This document shows positions 1 to 13,286 of a stretch of DNA of 52,576 nucleotides, one piece after another (within the stretch, counting starts at the first letter, position 1; each line of letters begins with the position of its first letter). The stretch is from Chromera velia. Lineage: Eukaryota > Sar > Chromeraceae. The stretch is from the NCBI GenBank assembly GCA_018398765.1, contig JAHBMJ010000152.1:2664-55239 (forward strand). The letters run 5' to 3'. The notes under the pieces are model-generated. The model was given only the letters and a program-made list of their open reading frames with translations, was not told where the DNA came from and did not search any database. The position numbers and the translations under genes were made by a program.

Positions 1-1325
1 GGGGGGGGGGGGGTCCTTCGAGTTTCAATAGAACGTGAGCTCTGTGTTGGTTTAATAGAACGGTTAAGAACGGTTGGGTCTTTCCACGATTAAAGTCTTT
101 CTCCCTCATGTTTTTATCTGGTATCTGTCTCAGAGTGTCCCTCCTAAAAAAATATATATGAATATAAAGGTTTTACTCCATTTTGCTCTGTCTGTCCTCT
201 CCCATCTTACCTGATCTCTCCTGCTTTTATTTTTCTACCTTATTGCCGATCTATGCTGTTGAAACCACGAATGATAAACCACGCATTAAAAGTGATCGAT
301 GGTGATCGATAAACACAATTACTCATAAAATTGATATAAATTGACACTAACTGGAAAAAGCGGAACCTTCTGATGAATTAGGCTAGATCCACCCCTCCCA
401 TGTGCACGGAGGCAGCTGCCGTACATAGCAAAACCTTCAATCAATAAGTTTTAATGAGACTAATTAAATGAGACTGTTAAAATTGGAGATAAACTGTAAT
501 TAACACATTCCATTTACCGATATGTCTGTCATATTCTTTTTTTTCCAACCTACAACATCCTTTTAGATCTTTCATCGCTATTCATCGCTATTGTGGGGCA
601 TATTCCTTCGGCTTGAAGTTCATTTTTTTTTTTAACTATTTTAAATTTACCTTGTATCATAGATGCAAGCACATGTACCTTTGTCATTGATACACTTCCA
701 GACTGCACGACTAGTGCATGACGCTGCGCGAGTGAAAAACACCCTGGCTCCAGCTTTGGCTCCTTTTCAACTTTGCAAGCTGAGACCTAATCATACAAAG
801 GGGGCGGTCAGGTTTTTTCATACATTGTGGCTCAACTTGTCACTCAAGTCAATCCAGCCCCCGTTTAATTCCCTCCAGCAGGTCACTGCAGTCTTGGCGG
901 GAGGCTGACCGATCGATAGGTGGATCGACCTATGGAGGAATTGCAAACAACAGTCACTGTCAGTCAGTCAACTTTCAGCTCCCCTTGGCTTTTCTTTAAC
1001 TCCTCTTGAAGTTCTCGGTCGCCATGCACAGCTCAGACTTGCTTCAGTTCTTCCTCCCCTGCTCCTGCTCCTGCTTCTGCTCGTGGCAGAAGGACATCGA
1101 TCAGACAGTTGACGTCAGGACAGGACAGTGATGGTGGAGACAGAAGAGGGCCGAATTCTCTTCATTTCTTTGTTTCTTTCTTTGCTTCCTCCCTCCCTTC
1201 CTTTTTCTTTCTTTCTTTCCTTCCTTCCTTCCTTCCTTCTTTCCTCCATTCTTGGTGTCTTTCCTCCTTTGGCCTTCTGTTTTTTTGATGGCATCCCTGG
1301 CAAGCCCACCAGTGGAGGGGGGCGG

Positions 1326-1364
<39 letters not shown>

Positions 1365-2323
1365 ACCGAACTACTCAAGACAGGAAAGCAGCACGAAGGA
1401 CTTCATTTCACTTCACATGATGCGCACGACAGGAGACGGGGGCAGAGCCTCCGCCCCCCCCCCCCCCCNCCCCCCCTCGCTCTCTCTAACAATAAGGCAG
1501 ACAGGAACAAAGTAAGGGAAGATTCTGTCTGTCTGTCTGTCGAAAATTGATCGGCTTTGCTGCGGGCTTACTCACTTTCACACGCTGCTGGATGCCCGGA
1601 GCGCACCCACTCAGTCAGTCAGGCAGACAGTCAGTGAACGAATGAATGAAAGAATGAATGAACACTGGACGTCAGCCAGGCGGCGCGTCTTCTCTCTCCG
1701 TTGTCTGTTTGACTTCACGCATGCAATTATTTTATGTACATTGATTGACTTATTGATTCATTGATAGATCAACTGATCTACAGAGTCATGCAGTTCTAGA
1801 AGCAGAAGCTCTGCATGCATGCAGGTCCTCCCTTCACTTCCCTTCCCTTTCCTTCGCTGCTGCCACATATGCGTGCGCCCATGCAGGCAGGCAGGATGGA
1901 TAGACGATGCATCCCTCCCTCCCTCCCTTCCTCCTTCACTCAACGACTCACTCATTGACTCAATTGAACGAGAGAGAAGAGTACAACCAGAGATGAGAGG
2001 AGAGGACGGTCCGCTCCTTCATTCCTCCCCCCCTCCTTGCACTCTCCTTAATTGTTCCTTCCTCCCCTCCCCTCCCCTGCCTCCCTGTGCCCCACCTTCA
2101 TTCATTGTTCACTTATTTATGCTCTCCTCTCATCCATCCATCCATCCAAACCAACCACGCACTCATCCGTGCAGTTCGGAGGGAGGCGCATGCAAGGAGT
2201 GCCTCGTGGCCCCTCCCACCAGGTAGAGGCATGCATGCATGGAGCGTCCATGCCACCAACGTGGGTAGACCGACCTCCTTATTTTTGTGCATGCATGATT
2301 TAATTATGTGGTACCGAATAGAA
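1..2323. other. Gene-free stretch downstream of the RING-LON gene
   Basis: I see no supported gene here. The first 13 bases are a poly-G run. Bases 1-660 are AT-rich. From about 1,130 the sequence is low-complexity CT and GA, with a (CTTT/CTTC)n tract near 1,150-1,250 and (GA)n at 1,329-1,361. A poly-C run at about 1,452-1,477 contains a single N at 1,469. The short frames here follow these repeats and lack splice or domain support. Confidence 0.6.
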
Positions 2324-3403
2324 TCACAAAGGTCTCTCCCCCCTCTCCTCCTCCGCATGCCCTTCTTCCCGTCCCCACGCCAAGGCTGAGGGAACTATCG
2401 GGAGGGATCCCCTGAAGTCCGGGTGATACAAAGGATGACCCGGCCCCAAAACGATCGGGCGGTCTGTTTGAGACAGAGACAGAGAGGAGACCCCATGGCT
2501 GCCTTCTACTGCTGGTGATGCTACTGCTGTTCCCCCCGCCATCTCCAGATTCGCTTGTCGACTGTCCCGTCTCTCTTGCTCTTGCTCTTGCTCTCGCGCT
2601 TGCCGCTCACTCGCCCTCAATGCAGCCCTCTCGTGCTCTGCCCTCTTGTGAGCAATGCGTGCGTCAAGGAACTCCATCAGGTGAGAGAAGCGGGAGACAG
2701 TGTCGGTGTCTCTCAAAATCTGTCGGGAAGGAGAACGCAATTAAGAAAGGGAGCGACGGTGCATGGAGCGGTCAAACAAACAAAGAGTCAGTCAGAGAAA
2801 GAAAGAACCTGCAATAATTCTCTGTGTGTCTTCCTTTCTCTTTGAAAACGACGGAAGAAGTCAGGCGAAGGGCGACAAGACTCACACGGACGGACGGACA
2901 GACGGGCCGGCGGACGCAGAGAGAGGCGGACTGTAGGTTTTGTTTTTCCCATTTTCTGTTTTCCATATTCATGACAAAGTCACAGACAGACACACTACAT
3001 GACCTGTTTCTTTTTTTCCCTTCTCATTCTTTCGATGCATACAGGAACGAAAGAAGGAAAGGAGAAAGAAGGAAAGAAGGAGAGGAGGAAAGAAAGAAAG
3101 AAGGAGAGGAGGAAAGAAAGAAAGAAGGAGAGGAGGAAAGAAAGAAAGAAGGAGAGGAGGAAAGAAAGAAAGAAGGAGAGGAGGAAAGAAAGAAAGAAGG
3201 AGAGGAGGAAAGAAGGAAAGAAGGAGAGGAGGAAAGAAAGAAAGGAGAGGAGGAAAGAAGGAAAGAAGGAGAGGAGGAAGGAAAGAAAGAAAGAAAGACA
3301 GACTTGCATCGAATCCCTTGCCCGCAGATGCAGCCGCGAGGCAATCCAGAATGAAACAGATTCCGCCTGCATGCATGCGTCACCGAGAGAGAGAGACATG
3401 CAG

Positions 3404-3434
<31 letters not shown>

Positions 3435-4277
3435 CAGCCTTCCTTACTGATGCATGTATCAAAGCCGAAAAATACGCTCAAAACAGAAATCAGCCTCTGG
3501 TGATGAGAACATACCGAGAGAAAAAGAATTCGTTTAATTGTGTGTAACGCTCGATTGGATGGATCCAAATCCACACGGACAAAAGCTGGCACGCAGGTGT
3601 GTTTCTTCCCTTTCCTTCTCTTTCCTTCCCTTCATTCCTTTCTGGCGCGCCCACATACGGCACGTTTCTTCCTTTGGCGCATTTGGTCTCGCACCGAAGG
3701 TGAATCGAAGACTGAGAGAGACGACCGCGTATTTGCATGTGCTCAGATTTGTTTTCAAACACGGACAGCCGGACAGGCACACATGTTAGCTTCCTCTGAG
3801 GAGATCAATTTCTCTCTTGTTGTCCGACTTTCACACAGATTCACGCATCGAAACAGACAGGCTATACGTTTCTTTAAGTCCCATCCTGCTCTTCAAGTAT
3901 ATTAAAACGGACAAAGAGACAGATAGCTAGGGAGGGAGGGAGAGAGAGAGGAAGAAAAGATGAGAAGAATACTCACATTTGCTGCAGTCAGTGCCGGCAT
4001 CGCTGCTTGCTGCAAGCATTCCGAGAGAAAGGAAAGGCAAGGGAAAGCCTTTTCTCAGACAGTGTAGCGAGGCAAGGAATCCGAGGAGATGATGTTACAG
4101 GAAATGAAGAAGGGCTATTGCTTCCACTTTAATTACGAGTGGCTGCGTGCGCCTTCAATTTTGCAACAAGATCAAGAGACCCGCAATCGATCGGGACGTC
4201 TCGAGCGTTTACGGGGTAAGGGAGAAAATAGAATCCAGAACGATGGTGGAAGTGGAGCGGGTTGGCTCGCTTACACT

Positions 4278-4315
<38 letters not shown>

Positions 4316-6067
4316 CACACACACATGCACACACACACACGCACACACACACACACGCACACACATAGATGCACACACCGACGTACCCACCGGTTTCTCC
4401 ACAGGCACTCCCACGTCCCCGGCCTCGTTCAGCTTTGCCAGGCACCGCTTGGCGCTATCGACTGTCCTCGTCTCGTTTTCTCCTTTCTGGTCTCGGATCC
4501 CTGCGAGTGAGTGAGTGAGTGAGTGAGTGGGTGAGTAAGTAAAATATCATTCGTGGAAGTCACTTGAAGAGAAACAGAACGGAAGAAAAGTGGTGTGCAT
4601 CTTTTCTCGAACCCACATCTACGCAGGCATGTCAATTAGTGAGCCTGATTTGGTTTTGTCGTCAGTCTTCTTCGTCTGCGAGGCTTGCCAGGGTATGACG
4701 TCGTCATGAAGGCGGCCAGCGTTCAATCCAACACACAACGGCAAAGAGAGGAAGGCTCGCCCACTTCCTCATTCACTCCCTCCATCCCTCACTCACTCAC
4801 TCACTCTCAAGTTTGCAGTACCAGAGATGGAAGGTGCCGTCCTGCAAGAAAGAGGAAGGAAGGCAGCAACTTGGTAAAGAAAGAAAGCGGAAGGAAGGAC
4901 GGCAGCAGAAAGAAAAGGAAAGGAGGCATGATGCAGGGAAGGAGAGAAAAAGAGAAGAGACAGTCTCTTCTCTGATTGTTCCCGTACAACGCTGCCACTT
5001 TTCGTTTCACTTAATTGCTTTAGTCGCTCTCCTCATCCATCCTATTTTGAACGTTTCCCTCCTGGCTTTTCTGTACGTGGGGGCATCCAGCTACAAACGA
5101 AAGGGGAGAGATACGAATTGACTGAAAACGAAAGAGAAGAGAAGAACGTCTGGAGGAAAGAAGAGGAGGGATCAAAGCCACACCCAAACAAACATGAATG
5201 AGGGGCGAGCACACAAAGGAAAGAAAAGGGAAGGAAAGGAGGAGAAAAAAGGCCCAGCAGGGTCCATACCAACAACACAGACAGACACAGGCAGACAGGC
5301 AGGCACACAGGCAGGCAGGCAGAGCTCCCCAAATCGACCCAGTGGAAGGAAGAATGGAAGTTGAAGGAGCTGTTCACGGTAACGGTATCCCTCTCACAGA
5401 GACATGCAACCGAAGACTTTTCAAGAGAACCTCGACGCCATTTCAGTCGGTCAGGCACAAATCGGTACAGAAAGGAAAAGCAAAGACGGGCAAACAGACA
5501 GAAACAGAGATAGAGATAGAGAGAGACGGAGATGCGGACGTGCAGACACACCTCCACCCAGGCTTCTGTGATTCGAAGGCGCTCCTTCATTGTTGCACCC
5601 AGCTGCCACCTTCCTGCAGGCACACAGAGAGGGACATCCATCAAGACGATTCATAATACATGCACAGCTGTCGATATTTAGACAGAACGTTTAGTCATCC
5701 ACCAGGATTGGCATTTTGCAAAGAGTTGGCAAGAATGAAAGAATGGAAAGAAGGAAGCAAGAAAGCAAGGAAGCAAGCAAGGAACGAAGGAGAGGGAAGG
5801 AAAGGAAGATGGAATTGACCACCCTCCCCTGGGGACCGTTTGAGCACAAGGTTGAGAGTGAAGCCAACGCGGGAGGTGATCTTTTCCTTCCACTTTTTTC
5901 TTCTCATTGCAGACAGGCAGACAGACAGACAGACAGACCGTCATGAAACTCAGAACATTCCTCCAGTTCCGCCACGAGTCCAATGTCCCCCTCCTTCGCA
6001 GAATACCTGCACACACACACACACACACACAGATACACACACACAGATACACACACAGACACAGACA

Positions 6068-6107
<40 letters not shown>

Positions 6108-6144
6108 CATACACACAGATACACACACATACACACACACAGAT

Positions 6145-6175
<31 letters not shown>

Positions 6176-6185
6176 CGCACACACG

Positions 6186-6225
<40 letters not shown>

Positions 6226-6289
6226 CACACAGATACACACACATACACACACACAGATACACACACACACACACACACACGCACACACG

Positions 6290-6321
<32 letters not shown>

Positions 6322-7863
6322 AATACACACAGATACACACACATACACACACACAGATACACACACACACACACACGCACACACACACACACGCACAAAC
6401 ACGCACACATGGAGAAAGGAAGGACGAACAAAGGGAAGGGAGGACTTGCCTCTCGAATGAGGGCAGGTACACAAACTTCCGTCCGTTTTCCACGATGCGC
6501 TTCATCATAATCCGGTACCTAGGCTCGAACAGGTGGAGACCGAGCATCTCCCCTGCAGACAGAAAGGAAGGCTGGCAGGCTCCTCACAGGCCACGTAAAA
6601 AAATTGGTCCGTGCGAGCTCTCTGTGTGCTTGCAAGCAGGGCGGGATGGGGGGTCATCTTTAATTTTTGCCGCACGCTTCGCAATCTCGACTGCAGCCCT
6701 CGACAGGGCGGAGTATCTTCGACAGTATGTGTACCTGTCCTGCGCGGGCACCAGGCGCACGTATATGTGCGTGTGCATGCATTTATTTTGATCATCGTGA
6801 TTTCAGGTGAGAAAGAGAAAGGATGGCGTCTGATTCCCTTTCCTGGTTGACGCACGCACATGCTGAATCGTTTCATCAAACAAACAACCTCACCCTCTTG
6901 GTGATCTCTGCCAGAGGGACTCACTCAATCAACCCTGAATTCGACTGACCCACCCGGGACGAGAGCGCTGTTGTAGAAGAAGATGGGGAGCTGCTCTCCC
7001 AGTTCTGCCAGCTGACAATCCGCTTCTTCAGCCCTCGACGCGTACACACCACTTCCCATCACCACCCTGCACAGACACACACGTCAATGCATGCAACGCA
7101 GCTAGAGCAACACGTAAGAGAGACAGGCAGGCGGCAGGCAGGCAGAGAGAACTCCGAAAAGTCAGAACAGCCCGGCACCTTTTTTTTACACTGGACGTAT
7201 TCGTGTGTGCGAGAGTGGAGACCTATCGTTAGAATGCTCTGCGCTCGCGTGTGAGAGTGTCTGCATGGTGGCGCCTCGAAGAAGTGTTATCATTCACTCA
7301 CCGGCTAGCTCGATCAGGGAGGAGGTGCAGGGGGAGAGCGAGAGGAATACAGAGAAAAAGAAAGGCGACAAAAGCGCCTGGTGAGAATTACACAAAAGGA
7401 CACAGAGACATTATTCCCTTCCCCCTTCTCCTGCTTCGTTCTCCAATGCCGTCACAATCATGCTCTCTGTAGATCTCCTAGCTCTTTCTCAATCCACTCA
7501 GAGGGAGCACCGCACCAGCAGCAGCCAGGAGCGACGGTTGAAATCACGGCATCAATTCAGTGAGCAGTCCGTGGATGCATGTTCGTTTAATCTGTTCATT
7601 CATTGTATCAGAACGGACTGAATGAAGGGACCTGCCTGGAGATGTTGGCGAGCATCGTGTTCTCCTTGGCAGCCGCTGGGTCGATGTGGCACACTGCCCT
7701 GCAAGTGGGGCACTTCTTTTTGGACCTCTGTAGGGACGTCGTCAGGCAGACCTGCAAGCTTGCAGAGCAGATCAGAATCACAGAAACATCTTCAGACATG
7801 TACGGATCTCAGTCAAACACACAAAACACACACATACGCACGCACGCACACGAACTTTCACAC

Positions 7864-7911
<48 letters not shown>

Positions 7912-8611
7912 GGACACAAACACATCGGAATTCCCACTCATCAGAATGTTTCTCACATCTATTCACTAGCGCATATTGTGGTCTAGGGGCATGAACTCTG
8001 TTTCGATATCAGCAAATTGCCCCGGCCGACCGACCTTGCAGAACGTGTGACCACAGCCGAGGGAGACAGGACGCACGACCGTCGAAATACAGACAGAGCA
8101 CTGAAGAACGTTTTCCAATTCCGTCTGCACAGAGAGAGGAAGGGAGAGAGAGGCCAGTGCCTCGCCAACTCCTTTTCCTAGACCACCAATTTCGCCTACT
8201 TTCCCCGTGTCAGTCAGGGGAGCGGGAGCAGCGGGAGCACAAAACGACTGAGAACTGGTTGAAAGCGACGGGGCGTCTCCGTCTCCTTCGCCCGTTTGTG
8301 CCGTTCCCATACTTTCGTCTCTTCGCAGCATTCTTAATGGACTCGGCGTAAGAAAAGAAGGCCAACTACCAGGAGGACTGTTTGAAAATTCGCAGTAGAA
8401 AAAACAGTCTGAAGAAACCAGACGACTGCACGACGCAGACTTCCCAGACTTCAGAATGATTGCATGCACGTCTCCACCTCTTCTGTCCTCTTCTCGTTCC
8501 CAAGCTGGTCCAAAAGAGAAAAATCAACTTGCAAGCTTCCTTGAGGCCCACTTCAGGGTCTTCCTGGTCTACATACGCCCGAAGAGTGGTCGGAGTTCGC
8601 GTTTCGTATAT
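2324..8611 (-). CDS. RING finger and LON substrate-binding domain protein (plant-type RING-LON, E3 ligase-like), 5' end unresolved
   Basis: Spliced minus-strand gene; exons 8611-8529, 8425-8200, 8124-8035, 7751-7636, 7066-6954, 6552-6450, 6006-5939, 5613-5552, 5390-(5378 or 5339), 4500-4391, 4009-3977, 3366-3304 and 2719-2324. Every junction keeps the frame. Exons 3-4 give a C3HC4 [17 protein letters not shown], then CPTC. Exons 5-8 give a LON N-terminal domain: [29 protein letters not shown], then [17 protein letters not shown] and [10 protein letters not shown]. The last exons give [17 protein letters not shown] and [11 protein letters not shown], the helical end of LON-type domains, then a charged tail ending in TGA. 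The RING-then-LON order matches plant proteins that lack the Lon ATPase and protease, so I infer ubiquitin ligation with LON as substrate reader. Two introns must start with GC (7,635 and 6,449), because the nearby GT sites lead to stops. The first exon follows an acceptor-like CCGCAG and has no in-frame ATG, so an upstream exon is probably missing. The ninth exon has two possible donors. Confidence 0.85.
3074..3290. repeat. 24-bp GA-rich minisatellite in a RING-LON intron
   Basis: About nine copies of a 24-bp unit (AAAGAAAGAAGGAGAGGAGG followed by GAAA) lie in the intron between 3303 and 2720. All frames stay open only because of the repeat, which explains the long spurious frames here. Confidence 0.85.
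3401..3436. repeat. (CA)n microsatellite
   Basis: Dinucleotide CA run with one CG interruption, in the intron upstream of the exon at 3366-3304. Confidence 0.9.
4281..4366. repeat. (CA)n microsatellite
   Basis: CA run with TGCACA and CGCACA interruptions, in the intron just downstream of the exon at 4500-4391. Confidence 0.9.
5998..6412. repeat. Compound (CA)n/(GA)n array with higher-order periodicity
   Basis: Three successive blocks repeat the order CATACACACAGATACAC, (CA)n with CGCACA steps, then (GA)n of 20-34 bp. Each block is about 105-120 bp. The array fills the intron between the LON exons at 6552-6450 and 6006-5939 and reaches the acceptor. Confidence 0.85.
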
Positions 8612-10137
8612 CTGCGGCAATCAGTGCCAATCACTCATTCTGAATGATTAAGTGATACAAGGCGCGCCCGGCTGGTTTTAATATAGGGCCCCGGGCCCCC
8701 GCGGCCCCCCGCCGCATATCACAATCCATGCTTGCCAGGGCCCTTCTATTATTAATAATAAATTCGTCGAAAAGTTAATTAATAGAGGAACAACATGCAT
8801 ACAACTACCAAGTGACTCAGTACGACGTCTTGTATGAACTTGGAGTGGATGGCATTAATTGGATGCGTGGGAATGTGAGAGTGAGGTTTTGCTCAGTGTC
8901 GACATGCAGAGACGGCACAGGGGAGCATTCAATGCGGCAACCTGTCATTCAGGCCGTGCTTCCAAACGTCAGCCGAGGTCCTTTTGTCCTCAACAAGCTT
9001 GATGACTTGGATAGGCAATTTGCCTCTCAAATATCAGAAAATCGATATGTGTTGGACAGCATCTTCCTCATCTACAGTCCGTTGTTTGCCTCACCTTTCT
9101 AAGCAACACTGTGCGTTTTTCGTCTGCCATTTCGAAAAGCTTCAGGAATGCCCTCTCTATTCTGATTGTGCTGTTTTCTGCTTGAATCATACACAAAGCA
9201 GCCTGCTAGTCAGACAGACAGACAGCTATCCTCCCGTACAGCGTTGCACTGACTCACATGCAGATATGTATATCCTTTGCAAGCTCACCGCATACGAAGC
9301 AAGCAAGTGACCACACCTGACTGCATGCAATAAGCACGAGCTGCCATATGCCTATTAGACCTGGTGCAAAATAATGGTTGCCACCAGACATGTACCTGAA
9401 TTATTTCAGCACACACATCAAGGAGATTGTTGCATGCATGCATCAGCAGGGGCTGCATGGGGAAACGGGGCAGACAATCAGTGGGTTGACAGCGAGTGAA
9501 TGCTTTTGCAGCCGTCCATCTTCCCATTTAGCCATGGCGCCTTTTTTCCCCACCTGCGTTCCTTCTTGTCCCCTCAGTACTTTTCACTGCATGTCCACTC
9601 TCTGCTCTGTCTGCCTCCTCGCATCGTTTTGAACGTCCGACCCTCCCCTCCCTCCCTCCCTGTCTCTGTGCCATTCCTCAATCATTCTGCATGCCCACTC
9701 GACCCAACAAAAACACGAAAAGCGCGCAGTGCTTCGCATTCTTCATGCAAGCGGTCAGTAAAAAAAAAAACTGATGAAATTCGCAGGTCTCCTGTCGCTT
9801 TTTTTTTACACCTCTCTTCGCCTTCCTTTCCTTTTCTCTTCCCCGCTTTTCATCTCTCTTTTCTTCTCCACTCTCTCTTCTTGTCTTCTCTTCTTCTTCT
9901 TCGTCTTCAACTCTTTGTTTTGCTTTTGTTTCATCACGTTTGCGCGTGTGGGTGAGAGATCTCCTCTGCGACATCCGTCAGATCTCCCCTCTGCTCTTCC
10001 TCGGGGGTGTTCCTCTTTCGTCCTATCTGTTTGCAGGGAAATAGATAGATCTATCGGTACCATGCAGAAAAATGGTGTCATTATGCTGAGTTGGGATGAA
10101 GACAAAACGAGAGAAAAATGTGCTTGCCTGCCTGCAG
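8612..10137. other. Gene-poor stretch with a GC palindrome at its left end
   Basis: Bases 8,652-8,720 hold GGCGCGCC and a palindromic GGGCCCCGGGCCC block followed by CGCGG and poly-C, then AT-rich sequence. One open frame at 8,812-9,102 (+) resembles nothing I know. A pyrimidine-rich tract covers 9,640-9,950. The missing first exon of the RING-LON gene may lie here, but I could not place it. Confidence 0.45.
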
Positions 10138-10521
10138 GGATTTGCATTTGTTGAAGGTGGTCTGCTTTCCTCAAAAAATATTGTGGTGGGTGGGTGCGTC
10201 TTTGATATTCTTTTCTGGGTGGATGGGTGGGTGGGTATCGGTGGGGGTGGGGGGACTTGTCGCACTCTCTTGCAGGAAGGGACTGCAGTGCGTGTTTCCT
10301 GTCTTCCCTGTTCTTCTTGTGCTTGCGAAGCGAGTCGCATTTGCGTGCGATGACTTGTATGATCATCTGATGTTCTTTCTATGAGGCAGGAAGGAATCAT
10401 CTGCCGGCGATGAGGAGAGACAGTTGTAGTGTTCTTCTCCTCTGATGTCCCTTCCCTTCTGTGTGTACGTGCAGAACATTCTGGTGAAAAATTTTGTCGA
10501 CGTGGCGGTTGGCGGAATCTG
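10138..10521 (+). pseudogene. Orphan two-exon fragment of an ammonium transporter (AMT/MEP/Rh family)
   Basis: Exon 10138-10185 reads GFAFVEGGLLSSKNIV and exon 10475-10521 reads NILVKNFVDVAVGGI plus two bases that fit Trp. Both follow TGCAG acceptors and end at GT donors, and the join is in frame. Together they match the AMT segment at the end of TM1 and start of TM2 (GFA..E.G..RSKN, then N.L.KN..D). The family normally has about 400-500 residues and 11 TM helices. I found neither the N-terminal exon nor any later exon up to 18 kb on this strand. This is either a gene relic or a gene scattered by assembly error; a very long intron is less likely. The fold assignment is strong, the functional status is not. 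Confidence 0.6.
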
Positions 10522-13286
10522 GTCAGTCAGTCAGTCAGTCAGTCAGTCAGTAGATCACTGCATGGCTCTTGGAAATGTCTCTAAATTCATTTGTTGGATC
10601 ACGTGCTGAGCCTGGCAAGTTTCTGCAGACTATTCCGTTTCGTGTGCTGTGTGTATATGTGTGCACATACCGCGAAGGTCCATCGAAGTGTTTCAGGCAG
10701 TTGTGTGCACTAAGTTGTTAGTCTGTTTGCTGAAAAAACATTGCATTCTCAAACACCCTTGCCAATTAAGCAAAAGAAAATCAACGCTGTTTTTTATTAA
10801 TTCTTTCTCAGAGAAGTTTCTCTCACGAATACTTTGACACGTATGATTCGTGTTTCTAATACGTTGCACTTTTGCTATTCATTAAATTTGATTGAAAAAC
10901 CAAACACATACAAAGTCACATGATTCATAATGTGAAGAATACATAAAGACCTGCAAACACCAACACTGTGGCAACACTTGAATACCAGTGAGGTTTGTTT
11001 TACTTATATATTAAGTACTAGTACATAATTGATTAGTTAGTTATGGAACTTGTGGTTAATTTAATAGAGGTTGCCTAACCTCAGCTGGAATGCTAAACGT
11101 AGCGCTACCTAGCGCTAAGATCCTGGGCGGCTAGCTGGGCGGTTAATTTATAGAAACGCTGTTCTAGGAAAATGAAACTGCAATGTTACTGCACTGAGCG
11201 TTCCTGCTATAAGCACTAGAAGCCTAAACATATGTTAATGGCGATAGCGTATAATGATGCCAGTGATGCTAGTAATGATGATGAATGTTATCATCATCAT
11301 CATCATACGTCATCACCGTTGGTCCATTTCTGAACTTCCAGCGTTTAACTTAAACACGAGTCAGTCAGGGCACTAGAATTAGCCAGTCCTAGCTCCTCAT
11401 AGGAGAAAACACATGTAAAAACCTAGAAACGCAAGAACGAATCAATCTATCCTTCCTGGCAATACAAGTGATTGACTCTCAACCAAAAATGTGGTTCACT
11501 CTGACCACTTATCTATACATACTCCCGGCTTCCAGTCTGAGCTGTTGTGTCAGCTTAGGAGGCATCAGCTAGGTCGGAGCCGTACAACCTACCCCTCCTT
11601 ACCGATATCTTTCTCTCCCTCTGCTTTGTTTCTCTTTCCCCTTTCTGACTGGTTGTGCGTATACCGAGCTGTCAATAGTGTGCATTGCCATAACAAGGCG
11701 TTAAAGCTTGCTTAAAAAGGCCTGCGTGTCTTGTGCAATCCCCGTCCTGCCCCAGGCAGAAACCTCTTCAAGTCACGCCCCCAGATTTTTGCCGTCTCCT
11801 CCAATTTTTTTCATTCACAATTAATTAATGCTTTGTTTCCTCAAAACTGGCTGTGGCCGTGAACGCAGCTTGTCTGGTCGGCACTGAAAGAAGACGGAAA
11901 CTCGGAAGGCTGGCATCCACCCCCAGGTGTAGGAAAGCAGTCATGGCGGACTGTCACGCACATGGCACCGCTGCTTCGAGTTTGCACAGTGTTGCCAACT
12001 CAGCTTGCAGGCGTCTTTTCAGTCATATCAGGTCCGACTCCGTCTTTCGTGGTTGTCTTGCTTCTGCTGCTGACTCCTGGTTGACATGTCCTTTTTGGTG
12101 CCGCTGCTTATGCTGAAGTGAGGGGACTCCTTATGACTTCGGAGGATTCCAATGCGCCAACCACCGTGGCAGCTATTGGCGGCAGCTTGCTGCAAGTCAT
12201 TCTTAGTCTCTTTTTCTCTGTCCTTAATGTGAGTGCAAGGCTTGAAAAGAGAAAAACAAGTAGCTCACAAGTTCCTAACAACTGTAGTAACAAGCCAGAA
12301 AATGGCAACTATCCATAGAGACTGCCCAACACCACTGAGATGATGAATGTAGTAGAAAAATAATCTATTTTAAACTTATGTATTATGACTAAAATCATAT
12401 TATTTACTAAAAAAATATTTAGTTCTATATTTTTAGTTCTATGCATTTTTATCATATCAAGTTTTATGTAATAATCTCTTTTAATGAATTTAATGTAACA
12501 TTTCTAATAATTTGAAACTTGTAATAAATTTTAATACTATCAGTTGCTAGATTTGTCATAAATTCTTATGACACGCTTTTTTAGATAATCTCTGTTGAAC
12601 TTCTATCTGCAGAGCTATATATGAAACCCAGTGTAAAACATATAACATTTATATTTTTATGATCTTTTATATAGGGCTAGTTATAAGGTTTCGTCTAATG
12701 CATGTTACGAGCTTTAATAAAGCTAAATAAGTTAATAGCGATGCCAGTGAGATGTGGTGGCATACAAATGGATGGTGCTGATGGTGCTCCCGATTGGGGA
12801 GTCGGTCTCCTATTCATCCACATGCATCTATAGACATGCATCGACTGACATTCAGCGGACGCACACGTACGCACATGTATGCTACATACAGCTAGTCACT
12901 GCAGGTGGAGGCTCCTTCCTTTCTTCCCTCCCTCCCTCCCTCCCTCTGGCCTCCATATCCTGCTTGACCATCTCAGGAACGATGGAATCATGTCAGTCTT
13001 GACATGCAGTGGATCGATTGATTGATTCACTATTGGAACATGCAGATGAGCGTTCCACCATGGGTTGATTCTCTGTTGTGTGCCGTCATGCATGTAGCCA
13101 CCACCATGCAATACAGACCAAAAGGGCTAGATCGAATCGATACAGGCGGCACACGGGTGGGTACACATTGGAGGAACAAACGCAAGCAAACCACAGGCAG
13201 GTAGGCAGGCAGGCCGGCATTCGGACGCACGCACAACTCCCTAGGGGAGCAGAAACATATCCTGCCCTCCGATCGAACACACACAC
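10522..13286. other. AT-rich stretch without a supported gene
   Basis: It begins with a (CAGT)n run at 10,523-10,551. The middle (10,800-12,750) is AT-rich, with an ATGATGATGA...TCATCATCAT hairpin at about 11,275-11,307. Open frames at 11,853-12,116 (+) and 12,108-12,308 (-) have no domain or splice support. Confidence 0.5.

Noticed and set aside
3000-3462. Long open frames of Lys/Glu/Arg or Ser/Phe/Leu
   Set aside because: Products of the 24-bp GA minisatellite; only the LON exon at 3366-3304 inside this stretch is supported.
5904-6510. Long Thr/His and Cys/Val frames
   Set aside because: They are translations of (CA)n and (GA)n arrays, not proteins.
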